Assembly (NCBI RefSeq): GCF_046630445.1
Contig: NC_092340.1
Coordinates: 18,020,001 to 18,084,000, forward strand
Length of the DNA stretch: 64,000 bases
Direction of reading: 5' to 3'
From: Rutidosis leptorrhynchoides
Lineage: Eukaryota > Streptophyta > Magnoliopsida > Asterales > Asteraceae
Made by a program: the position numbers and the translations under genes. Positions 12,704 to 25,200 of the stretch are shown here, piece after piece. The notes under the pieces are model-generated. The model had not been told where the DNA came from, ran no database searches, and saw only the letters and a program-made list of their open reading frames with translations. Position 1 is the first letter of the stretch; the number at the start of each line of letters is the position of its first letter.

Positions 12704-15700
12704 GTTACCTCAACAACTCGCGGCTGTACATAACACTTTCCACGTCTCGAATTTGAAGAAATGTTTTGCTAAAGAAGATCTCACTATTCCGTTGGATGAA
12801 ATCCAAATCAATGAAAAACTTCAATTCATTGAAGAACCCGTTGAAATAATGGATCGTGAGGTTAAGAGACTTAAACAAAACAAGATACCGATTGTTAAGG
12901 TTCGATGGAATGCTCGTAGAGGACCCGAGTTCACCTGGGAACGAGAAGATCAGATGAAGAAGAAGTACCCGCACTTATTTCCAGAAGATGAGCCAACACC
13001 TCCAATCGCTTAAAATTTCGGGACGAAATTTATTTAACGGGTAGGTACTGTAGTGACCCGAACTTTTCCAAAACCTTTCTATGATTATATGTTTAATGAA
13101 AACTATATTTACATGATTAAATGTTTCCAACATGTTAAGCAATCAAACTTGTTAAGACTTGGTTAATTGAAACGGAAATTTTGTAAACGTCTGATTACCC
13201 AGTTTGACCAATGATTCACGAACGCTATAAGTTGTATATGACATGATGATACATAAATGAATAAATATATACGTTTAACATGATATAATGATCATCAAGT
13301 ATCTCATTAAAAATAGTAACAATAAGTTATATACTTAAAAAGGAGACTATTGACGTATGAAACTCGAAACGATACATATAACGATTATCGTTATAACCAC
13401 GTCTTACTAAATATATATGAAGCATATTAATACATTGTTATTTTATATATAACATGATAATATGATAATTAAATATATCATTAAGTGTATTAACAATGAA
13501 CTACATAAGTAAAAACAAGACTACTAACTTAAGGATTTTGAAACGAGACATATATGTAACGATTATCGTTGTAACGACATTTAAATGTATATATCATATT
13601 AAGATATATTAATATATCATAATATCATGATAATATAATAATTTAAAATCTCATTTGATATTATAAACTTTGGGTTAACAACATTTAACAAGATCGTTAA
13701 CCTAAAGGTCTCAAAACAACACTTACATGTAACGACTAACGATGACTTAACGACTCAGTTAAAATGTATATACATGTAGTGTTTTAATATTTATTCGTAC
13801 ACTTTTGAAAGACTTCAAGACACTTATCAAAATACTTCTACTTAACAAAAATACTTACAATTACATCCTCGTTCAGTTTCATCAACAATTCTACTCGTAT
13901 GCACCCGTATTCGTACTCGTACAATACACAGCTTTTAGATGTATGTACTATTGGTATATACACTCCAATGATCAGCTCTTAGCAGCCCATGTGAGTCACC
14001 TAATACATGTGGGAACCATCATTTGGCAACTAGCATGAAATATCTCATAAAATTACAAAAATATGAGTAATCATTCATTATTTATTTACATGAAAACAAA
14101 ATTACATATCCTTTATATCTAATCCATACACCAACGACCAAAAACACCTACAAACACTTTCATTCTTAAATTTTCTTCATCTAATTGATCTCTCTCAAGT
14201 TCTAACTTCAAGTTCTAAGTGTTCTTCATAAATTCTACAAGTTCTAGTTACATAAAATCAAGAATACTTTCAAGTTTGCTAGCTCACTTCCAATCTTGTA
14301 AGGTGATCATCCAACCTCAAGAAATCTTTGTTTCTTACAGTAGGTTATCATTCTAATACAAGGTAATAATCATATTCAAACTTTGGTTCAATTTCTATAA
14401 CTATAACAATCTTATTTCAAGTGATGATCTTACTTGAACTTGTTTTCGTGTCATGATTCTGCTTCAAGAACTTCGAGCCATCCAAGGATCCGTTGAAGCT
14501 AGATCCATTTTTCTCTTTTCCAGTAGGTTTATCCAAGGAACTTAAGATAGTAATGATGTTCATAACATCATTCAATTCATACATAAAAAGCTATCATATT
14601 TGAAGTGGTAAACTAGTAATCACTAGAACATAGTTTAGTTAATTCTAAACTTGTTCGCAAATAAAGTTAATCCTTCTAACTACACTTTTAAAATCAACTA
14701 TACACATGATCTATATCTATATGATTTGCTAACTTAATGATTTAAAACCCGGAAACACGATAAACACCATAAAACCGGATTTACGCCGTCGTAGTTACAA
14801 CGTGGGGCTGTTTTGATTTGGATAATTAAAAACTATGAAAAACTTTGATTTAAAAGCTATACTTATGGAAAAATGATTTTTCTTATGAACATGAAACCAT
14901 ATCCAAAAATCATGGTTAAACTCAAAGTGAAAGTATGTTTTTCAAAACAGTCATCAAGATGTCGTTCTTTCGACGGAAATGACTACCTCTTTCAAAAACG
15001 ACTTGTAACTTGTATTTTCAACTATAAACCTATACCTTTTCTGTTTAGTTTCATAAAGTCAAGTTCAATACGAAACCGTGGCCGCTTAAATCACTCAAAA
15101 CGGATTAGAAACGAAGAAATGGCGAGCAAAACAAAATTGGTAAAAACTACTCATTTTAGCTACGTGAAAATTGGTAACAAATCTATTCCAACCATAACTT
15201 AATCAACTTGTATTGTATATTATGTAATCTTGAGATACCATAGACATGTATACAATGTTTCGACCTATCATGTCGACATATCTATATATATTTCGGAACA
15301 ACGATAGACACTCTATATGTGAATGTTGGAGTTAGCTATACAGGGTTGAGGTTGATTCCAAAATATATATAGTTTGAGTTGTGATCAATACTGAGATATT
15401 TATACACTGGGTCGTGGATTGATTCAAGATAATATATATCGATTTATTTCTGTACATCTAACTGTAGACAACTAGTTGTAGGTTACTAACGAGGACAGCT
15501 GACTTAATAAACTTAAATAATCAAAATGTATTAAAAGTGTTGTAAATATATTTTGAACATACTTTGATATATATGTACATATTTGTTATAGGTTCGTGAA
15601 TCGACCAGTGGCCAAGTCTTACTTCCTGACGAAGTAAAAAATCTGTGAAAGTGAGTTATAGTCCCACTTTTAAAATCTAATATTTTTGGGATGAGAATAC

Positions 15701-16484
15701 ATGCAGGTTTTATAAATGATTTACAAAATAGACACAAGTACGGGAAACTACATTCTATGGTTGAATTATCGAAATCGAATATGCCCCTTTTTATTAAGTC
15801 TGGTAATCTAAGAATTAGGGAACAGACACCCTAATTGACGCGAATCCTAAAGATAGATCTATTGGGCCTAACAAACCCCATCCAAAGTACCGGATGCTTT
15901 AGTACTTCGAAATTTATATCATATCCGAAGGGTGTCCCGGAATGATGGGGATATTCTTAAATATGCATCTTGTTAATGTCGGTTACCAGGTGTTCACCAT
16001 ATGAATGATTTTTATCTCTATGTATGGGATGTGTATTGAAATATGAAATCTTGTGGTCTATTATTATGATTTGATAATATATAGGTTAAACCTATAACTC
16101 ACCAACATTTTTGTTGACGTTTTAAGCATGTTTATTCTCAGATGATTATTAAGAGCTTCCGCTGTCGCATACTTAAATAAGGATGAGATTTGGAGTCCAT
16201 GCTTGTATGATATTGTGTAAAAACTGCATTCAAGAAACTTATTTCGTTGTAACATATTTGTATTGTAAACCATTATGTAATGGTCGCGTGTAATCAGGAT
16301 ATTTTAGATTATCATTATTTGATAATCTACGTAAAGCTTTTTAAACCTTTATTGATGAAATAAAGGTTATGGTTTGTTTTAAAATGAATGCAGTCTTTGA
16401 AAAACGTCTCATATAGAGGTCAAAACCTCGCAACGAAATCAATTAATATGGAACGTTTTTAATCAATAAGAACGGGACATTACA
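12704..16484 (+). mobile_element. Ty3/gypsy element 1, right part (integrase tail and 3' LTR)
   Basis: Continuation of element 1 after the nested insertion, beginning with the second copy of the GTTAC target duplication. The first 300 bp encode the integrase C-terminal, chromodomain-like segment with the same WEREDQM and YPHLF signature as element 2. A stem-loop and GGGTAGGTA tract follow, then the 3' LTR. The 5' LTR lies outside the window, so neither a target duplication for element 1 nor its age can be judged here. It is broken by the nested insertion and is older than element 2. Confidence 0.88.
13049..16484 (+). repeat. 3' LTR of element 1
   Basis: Starts TGTAGTGACCC directly after the polypurine region and ends GGGACATTACA, about 3.44 kb. 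No second copy is in the window, so both ends are inferred from the TG...CA rule and from the purine-rich tract and stem-loop upstream. It contains blocks shared with the other two gypsy-type LTR families here: a TAGTCCCACTTTT block near 15660, GGGATGAGAATACATG near 15690, and a CTCACCAACATTT block near 16098. Its right end lies 375 bp before the 1-FFT start codon, in the same orientation. Confidence 0.8.
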
Positions 16485-16859
16485 CACTTGATGGCCCCAA
16501 AAGAGAAACATGATATAGATTAATAATGGTAGGGACCTAAAGATTAAATATGGACCGTAACCATCGTTAATTAATTACATTCTCATATTTAATCATTGAA
16601 GAAAACACTTTCTTAGAACATATGAACGGACCATATCAAATCCCTAAAAAATCACTATCAATTCTTTGTTAAAGTTTAAAATGTTATGTCATAACCACTC
16701 CGGAGTATAATAATTAAAATAAAAAAGATGAAAAAAAAGATGAAAAAATATACTCGTATCTACTTATATATTTGTACGTAATGCATCAAACCAAATATAG
16801 CTAGTGAGGGAACCTAGTCACTGAAGTGAGTGAAGTCACTTGGCCCATTTCCCTTAACC
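16485..16859 (+). promoter_or_regulatory. 1-FFT upstream region and presumed promoter
   Basis: This 375-bp AT-rich stretch is all that separates element 1's 3' LTR from the 1-FFT start codon. A TATA-like TATATAT lies at 16765-16771, about 90 bp before the ATG, a normal plant distance. I cannot define other promoter boxes with confidence. More distal native promoter sequence would have been displaced upstream by the element 1 insertion. Confidence 0.45.
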
Positions 16860-19800
16860 ATGAAAACCACTAGTGACATTGAACATGCACCCAACCAGAC
16901 TCCCTTACTTGACCACCCTGAACCACCTTCAGCTGCGGTTAAAAAACAGTTGATCATAAGGGTTCTGTCTAGTATCATCTTAGTTTCTTTGTTATTTGCT
17001 TTCGCTTTCGTATTCATCATACGTAACCAACAAAATTCCAGTTATACCGTCACTAATTCGGAACCTGTTCCGAATAAACCTTCACTGCAACACTCGCAAT
17101 CTGATCGGTTGACGTGGGAGCGAACAGCTTTTCATTTTCAACCGGCGAAAAACTTCATCTACGGTAAAAATTGTTTTTAGATCAAAAATTTCTACTTTTG
17201 GAAAGTTTCTGGCCTAATTTTCATTTTTTTTGTTTGATTGTTTTGTGGTTACCGATTATGTTGCTTGGTGGATTCTACACTTAAGATCCCAATGGTATGT
17301 TTTTTTTATCATCTTATTCATACGTCTTAATTTGCAGTTTTTAACTTTCCTATCATTAAAAAATTAAAATAAATAATTTATGTATAAGAAAAATTTAAGT
17401 ACTAGTAACTATTTGACTATACTACATCTTCTTATGGTTGTTTTGAGATTTTTTTTTCTATATGATAACTTTTTGATAGCATTATATTTTTCTATATGCT
17501 AAAGAAATTTAATGTTTATAACCTAAGAACCTAAATGGTCCATCTTAATTGCTTTAATTATATGATTTGAATGTTGGATTTTTCTATTTTAGGTCCATTA
17601 TTCCACATGGGTTGGTACCATCTGTTCTATCAATACAACCCGTACGCACCCGTTTGGGGCAACATGTCATGGGGTCACGCCGTGTCGAAAAACATGATCA
17701 ACTGGTTCGAGCTTCCAGTTGCTTTAACCCCAACCATTTGGTACGATATTGAAGGCGTTTTATCCGGGTCCACCACCGTCCTTCCAAACGGGCAAATCTT
17801 TGCATTATACACGGGAAATGCTAATGATTTTTCCCAATTACAATGTAAAGCTGTACCCGTTAACGTATCTGACCCACTTCTTGTTGATTGGGTCAGATAT
17901 GACGATAACCCAATCCTGTATACTCCACCAGGGATTGGGTTAAAAGATTATCGGGACCCGTCAACAGTCTGGACGGGTCCCGATGGAAGGCATCGGATGA
18001 TTATGGGAACTAAAAGAGGAACTACAGGAATGGTACTTGTGTACTACACCACTGATTACACTAACTACGAGTTGTCCGATGAACCATTGCACTCGGTCCC
18101 AAATACTGATATGTGGGAATGTGTTGACTTTTACCCTGTTTCGTTGACTAATGATAGTGCACTTGATATTGCGGCCTATGGGTCGGGTATCAAACATGTT
18201 ATTAAAGAAAGTTGGGAGGGACATGGTATGGATTGGTATTCAATTGGGACTTATGATGCAACGACTGATAAATGGACACCCGATAACCCAGATCTAGATG
18301 TGGGTATTGGGTTCAGAGTTGATTATGGGCGATTTTTTGCATCGAAGAGTCTTTATGACCCGTTAAAGAAGAGGCGAGTTACTTGGGGTTATATTGGAGA
18401 ATCAGATAGTCCTGATCAAGATCTCTCTAGAGGATGGGCTACTATCTACGTACGTTTCTTTTTCGTATCAGATTTTCTAGAAAACTGACATAAGTTAAAA
18501 CGGGTTTGGGTAACGGGTCAAAACGGTTTTGGGTTAAATCGGTCATGTGTCAAATGGGTTATATTTTTTAACTAGTCCAAATGGGTATGGGTAACTGGTC
18601 GAAACGGTTCATGAGTCAATGGGTCAAACAAATTATTTTAGTTATTATTATTTAGTACTTACATTTATTATTTGTGCTCAACCCGTTTGACGGATTCACA
18701 AGACCCCTAAAACCTATCTTTATTTATGGAGCTTTAGGAATTGGTACCGATTAGACCCGAATCTTTATATTTTGTATAGGACCCAATAGGTTGGAGGGAA
18801 ATTATTTTGGGGGTTTACACTGCCGAATTTTTTGTTCAAGACCCAATTGACCCACATTTGAGATTATGGGTCTCAATTCCCATGTAGACGTATTGATCTT
18901 ATATGTTACATATGATAGAATGTTGGAAGAACCGTGGTGCTAGATAGAAAAACGGGAACCCATCTTCTTCATTGGCCCGTTGAGGAAATTGAAAGTTTAA
19001 GATCCAAAGTTAGTGAATTCAAAGAGATTGAGCTAAACCCAGGTTCGATCATTCCACTTGAAATAGGCATGGCTACTCAGGTACAAGACTTATAATCTGT
19101 TAAGGCGTTAAGATGTACTTAAATTAAATAAGAACTTTAGAACATAACAATTGGATATTTTGCATTTTGCAGTTGGACATAGTTGCAACATTTGAGGTGG
19201 ATCAAGATGCATTAGAAGCAAAAAGTGAAACCAATGATGAATACGATTGCACCGCAAGCTCGGGTGCAGCCCAAAGGGGAAGGTTGGGACCATTTGGGGT
19301 TGCGGTTCTTGCTGATGGAACCCTTTCTGAGTTGACTCCAGTGTATTTCTACATAGCTAAAAATAGCAATGGAGTTGTAGCAACACATTTTTGTACGGAT
19401 AAGCTAAGGTAAAAAAAAACAGCAACATTTAATGAAACATTTCACATAAAAATGTAACAATATTTAATTTAGTTAGATTAACTATTATTATTATCTCTTT
19501 GTTGAAAAAATTCAGGTCATCCCTTGATTATGACGGTGAGAAAGTGGTATATGGGAGCACTGTTCCTGTACTTGATGAAGAAGAAATGACAATGAGGTTA
19601 TTGGTAAGTGTAATGTAATTAATGAAATGCTAACACAAAATAAAACCATATGTTCTATCACTAAAGGTCTCAGGTTCAACCCTCTCTAGCGACATATATT
19701 TTGAAATGGTCAATGAAAAGGGCCCGTAATGGGATAACCCGGTTAGACCGCACATAGATTAAGTGAAAATACTCCTTTTTTTCCGAGTAGCTTGAACAAA

Positions 19801-20059
19801 AAATTTGTCTGTTTACCCTTTTACATAATAAAATATGATATTGTTTATTTGTGTAAATGTGAAATAGGTGGATCATTCTGTGATAGAGGGGTTTGCACAA
19901 GGAGGAAGAACGGTAATAACATCAAGAGTGTATCCAACAAAGGCAATATACGAAGGAGCCAAAGTGTTTTTGTTCAACAACGCAACTGAAGCCAACGTTA
20001 AGGCATCTATCAAGATTTGGCATATGGCTACTGCCCAAGTTCAGCCTTACCCTTTTTAA
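16860..20059 (+). CDS. 1-FFT: Fructan:fructan 1-fructosyltransferase (seven exons)
   Basis: Vacuolar glycoside hydrolase family 32 enzyme that moves fructosyl units between fructans and so lengthens inulin. Exons: 16860-17163, 17286-17294, 17593-18449, 18919-19080, 19173-19408, 19516-19603, 19868-20059. All introns are GT-AG and the total is 1,848 nt, 615 residues. An upstream in-frame ATG exists at 16830; I chose 16860 for its context and the family-like N-terminus. Residues 15-18 form PLLD, a vacuolar-sorting-like motif, and a signal anchor spans about 31-54. Catalytic residues: nucleophile D102 in DPNG, D226 in YRDP, and acid/base E280 in WECVD. Exon 2 is the 9-nt mini-exon typical of plant invertases. 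YDPNG and YNVGRT, in place of invertase-like NDPNG and PRT, match Asteraceae 1-FFT from memory. A 1-SST or acid invertase is less likely. No defect is seen. Confidence 0.92.
19660..19800 (+). repeat. Possible SINE remnant in 1-FFT intron 6
   Basis: Within the last intron, a tRNA B-box-like motif (AGGTTCAACCC near 19672) is followed by about 100 bp ending in a T-rich run. This resembles the head of a tRNA-derived SINE, but no convincing A box or target duplication is visible. Confidence 0.25.
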
Positions 20060-20609
20060 AATCTTAATATCCTACGGAGTACTAGTTTTCATTAATGTAT
20101 TTTAATTTTGTTATTCTTATTCAGAGATTATTCCTACAAAACATGTACCATTTCTATGGTTTCAGTTCATTTGTTGTGCATGTATTAGTAAACTTCTATT
20201 GTTGTACTTTGGGGAATAAGTTATTAGTAAACTTCTATCGATGGTTTGTTGTGCTTGTAGCAGTGTCTTGCTATCTTAAGCTTAGCATCCATGTGATCAT
20301 GCCTATTATAAAGACATTCAGATAAATCAACCCCAACAAGACATTCGAATTAGTAGGTAGTTTAAATACAGAAGTAAAAAACAATGACATTGTTATCTTA
20401 TTATGGTGCCATACTTTCGTAAACTCGAGTGTCTGACTATCATAAGTTAATAACCGTTGTGCCATTTACCAGACTTGCTTGTTAACTACTGTTGTTCCTT
20501 ATACCATTTACAAAATCAATTCAAAGATAGAGTATAACTGAATTTGAAAAACGCTCCGAACATGTATTAGATGAGTTCATAATAATTATTATAAAAAGGT
20601 GATTAAATT
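20060..20609. other. Intergenic: 1-FFT 3' flank
   Basis: AT-rich DNA between two convergent genes, 1-FFT on plus and the small gene on minus. It must hold both 3' untranslated regions. I see no conserved coding sequence or repeat in it. Confidence 0.5.
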
Positions 20610-21325
20610 TTATACCGGACTTGTTTCGTCTGGCGCTTGAGCATTGAGCACAGATGTTCGTGGCACGTCTTCTGAAAAAATAATAATAATTCAGTAAGTA
20701 GTACTCCTAAGCAAGTAACGTTTGCAGCTAACTTCTTTCTGCTGCAGATTTTCATTTCTGTTATTACAATATAATATAATAATAAAATAAAATCTAAGAA
20801 CTGAAAAAGTAAGAGTGATTATTACGATTTAGTTGGGTTTGTGGATCTTGGTTGATACCCATCTTGATCTTAAACTTGTCCCGTTTGAATCTCCTTTCAG
20901 CCAATATCTGTTGCATTTTAGCCACCTCCGATTTGAACAGCTCCGGATTGTTGATACGAAGATCTTCCAATCTTTTATGTAACTCGGAGGTAGGTGGAGG
21001 AGGGTCGGGAAGATCCGGCGGCGGCGGATGTATTGTACAATATGTCAGATTTTCGTTTCTGAAAAAAAAAAATAATACTAATAAATAAATAGAATACCCA
21101 TAAATAAACAAATATACATCAATTTTCAAACAAAACCATCCAAAATTGAATACCCATAAACAAATTTGGATATAATATATTAAGAGTATTCGTGACCAAA
21201 ACCTAAATCTGAAAAACAAGATTGAAATATTCAACAACAACAATAATAATAATAATAATAATTCAATAAAATGAAAGAATATATAGAAATTACCTGTTTA
21301 TTTCGCTTTGAAAACGGATGTGCAT
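20610..21325 (-). CDS. Small proline-rich protein, unknown function (three exons)
   Basis: Built by hand on the minus strand: exon 1 21325-21294 (32 nt), exon 2 21058-20826 (233 nt), exon 3 20671-20610 (62 nt). Both introns are GT-AG and the sum is 327 nt, giving 108 residues. The phases join cleanly, with exon 1 ending in AG and exon 2 completing an Arg codon, and the last exon closes with TAA. The protein has a proline-rich stretch near residues 20-33 (HPPPPDLPDPPPP). A charged, probably helical middle follows (ELHKRLEDLRI and VAKMQQILAERRFKRDKFK). I do not recognise the family, and no signal peptide or membrane segment is visible. If exon 2 is read through, a 98-residue variant ends at 20794. 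It is convergent with 1-FFT. Confidence 0.6.
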
Positions 21326-21494
21326 GTTGCAGAGCTTGGAGCTCGGATGTTTAATGAGAGAGGCGACCGGCGGGTTAATTCACGCCAAATTTTTAATTAA
21401 TCAATAAAACTGCATTGCTCTGTGATTATTACAATCAATTAAAAGGAAACACAATAACTAGAATTAGGAAACAAATAAACTCAAAGCAATGTGT

Positions 21495-21862
21495 ATGGAT
21501 CGCCTGTCTTATTAGGGCGGTGGGAGTGGAGGTTGTTAGCCATTATATTAGTCCTTGGGCTTAGCCCATTTTGTATTACTAGGTTTAGCCCTATTTATAT
21601 CTATGTTCGAAGACAAATATGGATCGCCTGTCTTATTAGGGTGGTGGGAGTGGAGGTTGTTAGCCATTATATTAGTCCTTGGACTTAACCCATTTTGTAT
21701 TACTAGCGTTTAGCCCTATTTATATCTATGTTCTATGTATAATACAATATTTGTCTCCCTCAAATAGTATATAAAACATAGATATAAATAGGGCTAAACC
21801 CTAGTAATATAAAATGGGCTAAGCCCAAAAACTAAACATATGGACTAATATAATGGCTAACA
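21495..21862. repeat. Tandem repeat with inverted third copy
   Basis: Two direct copies of about 114 bp (21495-21608 and 21619-21733) are followed by an inverted, shorter copy at about 21776-21862. Shared words include TTAGCCATTATATTAGTCC and TTTAGCCCTATTTATATC. The inverted arm could form a long hairpin with either direct copy. It is probably a remnant of a small transposon; I see no clear terminal repeats or target duplication. Confidence 0.7.
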
Positions 21863-22554
21863 GAGGTCAGTAGCCTCCCTTCTCACCCCTGCGTCTCCAA
21901 TTTCCCACTCCCCACATCTGTCGCACACCTCCGTTTCACTTCGATCAGTCCCCCAGGCGACATGATTTTGTTTCTTGGTTTAATAAAATGATAATAAAAA
22001 TACCCAAGTGACACATCAAGTCACCACTCTCCACTTCTTCTGACTCAACAAGTCACGTCTGACATGTCAAGTGACCTGATTCGAGTGTATAGATAGATAG
22101 ATATATTAATATAGTTATTATAACATCTATCGTTTGTTAATATTAATATAATATATAATATATATATATATAATATACGTAGTATTATTTATAGTAATAT
22201 AATGTAACATAATATTTTAGAAAATGAAATTGTATATTAACTTAAATTAGAAAATCTAGTAAATTTGATTAATATATGGAAATAACTTATAGACTGACAC
22301 ATGGTATAACTAAAGAAAAAGTTGACACGTGGTAGGAGTTAATCAGGGGTTGACACGTAAGATTATTATCACGCGCTTTATATAATGTATAGACAGATAC
22401 TTCGCGTATTATATTTATATAAATATAAATTAGTAAGTCAGTAAATTAGTAACATGATATTATATGGATAGCTCACCGCCACTTCAAAACTTGAGTTAAG
22501 AACCCATACAGCTCAATTCAAGCTCACTTTCAAAATGTCCACAACATTAACATA
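21863..22554. other. AT-rich intergenic DNA
   Basis: No gene seen. The stretch holds short GATA and TA microsatellites around 22090-22180 and otherwise low-complexity AT-rich sequence up to the start of the LTR array. Confidence 0.5.
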
Positions 22555-23441
22555 TGTGACGACCCGGAAATTTCTGACCAAATTTAAACTTTATCTTCAA
22601 AATAATTTAAAGTTTTCGACACGATAAGCAAAGTCTGTAATGTTGAGTCTCAAGTTTTGGAACTATATTCATGTAATCAATTATTCTTTGACTGTTCTCG
22701 AAGATTCACGAACAATATATATATATAACTTAATGTGCATATATATATATATGATTTCGAGTTATTTAGTAAACGATAGTAACATTCGATTATTGATTCG
22801 ATTGATATTTAGATAAGTTAACTAAAACGTTTAAGATGAACCAGAAAATCATTATTTGCTACAGTAAAAAAAACCTTTGCTACAGTAACTTTGCTACATT
22901 AAAACACTATTTTAAAATGAAAATTTATATATGTATATGTATATACTACTAGACGATAATTTATAGAAGCAAATAACCAAAACACTTAATTGATTGAAGC
23001 CACACTTCGAGTGACATAGTTTAACAATGATTAAGTTTAATTTTTGATAAAAGTACACGTCGGGTAACGAAAAGTACTAGTTTTCTAAGCGTACGAAAAT
23101 GCATTCGAGAAACCGGAACCGGGACATAAGTCGAGTGACAACGTACGAGTCAACGAACCAAAAATTACAAGTCAACTATGCACGTGAATATAATATAATA
23201 TATAATTAATTATATAAATTAAATATATTATATATATTAAATTTAAATACGTCGACAAGCAAAACAACAAATTAATGTGAGCTGTAAAAAGAGGTCATGC
23301 GATCGCATGGCCAAAGGCCTTCGAACCCATGCGATCGCATGAGGCAAAATTTCAGAAAAGGCCTATAAAAGTCGAGCTCGTTCACTGAATTGCACACACA
23401 CATATATCATCCATCTTACTCTGTATTTATTTATTTATTTA

Positions 23442-23497
<56 letters not shown>

Positions 23498-23510
23498 GAT
23501 TAATATTATT

Positions 23511-23544
<34 letters not shown>

Positions 23545-25200
23545 GTAGTATTATTATACATAAAATACTACGACGAAGTCATGAGCGTGTCACTTTCAAA
23601 ATGGGTTTTCAAGCGGGATAGAGCTAAGGAAATTATGGGTTATAGCTATTGAGGTTATGGGTAATGTACGTGGGTATTATTGGCAAGTCAAACCTAGTGT
23701 TTATCGTCTCTGTTGCGTCTACGTACTTCCCTGCAATATTGAATCACGATATTGATACGTGAGCATTCATATTTTATCTTTTATATATTAATTGTGTATC
23801 CATGTCTAGTGCTCGAGTATATATATTTATGCATGCTTGTATGCTAAATTTCGTCGTTAAACAGTTTATAATGAATCACGAATTAAATACATATATTACT
23901 AGTAAAAGATATATGATATACATGTTTTTGGAAAGCTGGCGAAAAATCAATAACTTTTCATTTAGAAATCGCGTAATTTCGATGAACGAATCAAAAGATA
24001 TGATCAACTGAATTATGATTGACGTTAATTAGAATTGCTTGTGAATCTGCAATTAATATTTAAACAACTTGTTTGTAAGATTGATAAATTGGATTTTTGA
24101 ATATTACCAACCGAGTAAATGAATCCTTATATAAGGTACGTCTCGTTTTGTTGAACTATTGTCAAAATTGACTTTTTGAAACGACTTTGGATAACTTTTG
24201 TATGTCGATCTCGAGCATTAGGATTGTGATACACTATGACCTGACTTATCTTGATAGACATTTATTGACCAACATATGTTCTCTAGGTTGAGATCTACGG
24301 TTATTTGGTAATCCGAGTTTCGGTCACATTTTGGTGAACGACTTTATATGCTGCTAAGGTGAGTTTCATTTGCTCCCTTTTTAATTGTTTTTGCAATATA
24401 TATTTTTGGGCTGAGAATACATGCACTTTATTTTAAACACAATGGATACAAGTACATACTAAATTCTACACCGAGTTTGAACCGAAAATCCCTTAGCTTT
24501 GGTAACTAGTAACTGCCGGTTATAAGAACTGGTGGGCGCGAGTAGTTATATATGGATCCATAGGGCTTGACATCCCCGTCTGTTCCAGGTATAGAAACCC
24601 TAGCCTGAACTATAAAACATACGTATGCTATTTGAGTGTATTGTACATGTTGGTTGCATGTATGTTAAAACATGGGTACTTATTATAACGTTAAAGCTTA
24701 GTTACCAGGGTGCTCAATCTTGTAGAATAATTTGATAAACGTTTCTGGATGAAATAACTGAAATCTTGTGATACACCTTTATGTACAGATTATGCAAAAC
24801 ATTAAAACTATGAACTCACCAACCTTTGTGTTGACACTTGTTAGCATGTTTATTCTCAGGTTCCCTAGAAGTCTTCCGCTGTTTGCTTATATGTTAGACA
24901 AGCTATGTGCATGGAGTCTTACATGGCATATTTTTCAAGGAAACGTTTCATTCACCAAATCATCACCATGTATCTTATTTTGACTGCATTGTCAACGGAA
25001 GTACTATTGTAAACTATTATTTACGGTGATTGTCTATATGTAGAAATCATCAGATATCGAAAACCTTTGATTTAAATATTCATTTATGGTGAGCCTTTTC
25101 AAAAGATTGCAATGTTTACATATCATATAGAGGTCAAATACCTCGCAATAAAATCGATGAATGACGTGTCCGTTCATATGGATTTGGAGCGATTGTCACA
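22555..25200 (+). repeat. Array LTR 1
   Basis: 2,646 bp. It carries two CATGCGATCGCATG palindromes just before a TATA box (23296-23341, TATA at 23364) and an ATT microsatellite at about 23440-23535. A candidate splice donor lies at 24359 and an acceptor ends at 24859. It carries several variants not shared by the other two LTRs. Confidence 0.93.
23296..23370 (+). promoter_or_regulatory. Palindrome pair and TATA box in array LTR 1
   Basis: The 14-bp palindrome CATGCGATCGCATG occurs at 23296-23309 and 23328-23341, with TATAAAA at 23364-23370. Tight spacing upstream of a TATA box suggests a U3 promoter with a dimeric protein site; this is inference. Conserved in all three LTRs. Confidence 0.6.

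Noticed and set aside
17571-18488. Reading the large central 1-FFT exon alone as a complete gene starting at 17571
   Set aside because: The start lies in intron sequence; the family-conserved DPNG mini-exon and the upstream anchor exon show the true start is at 16860.
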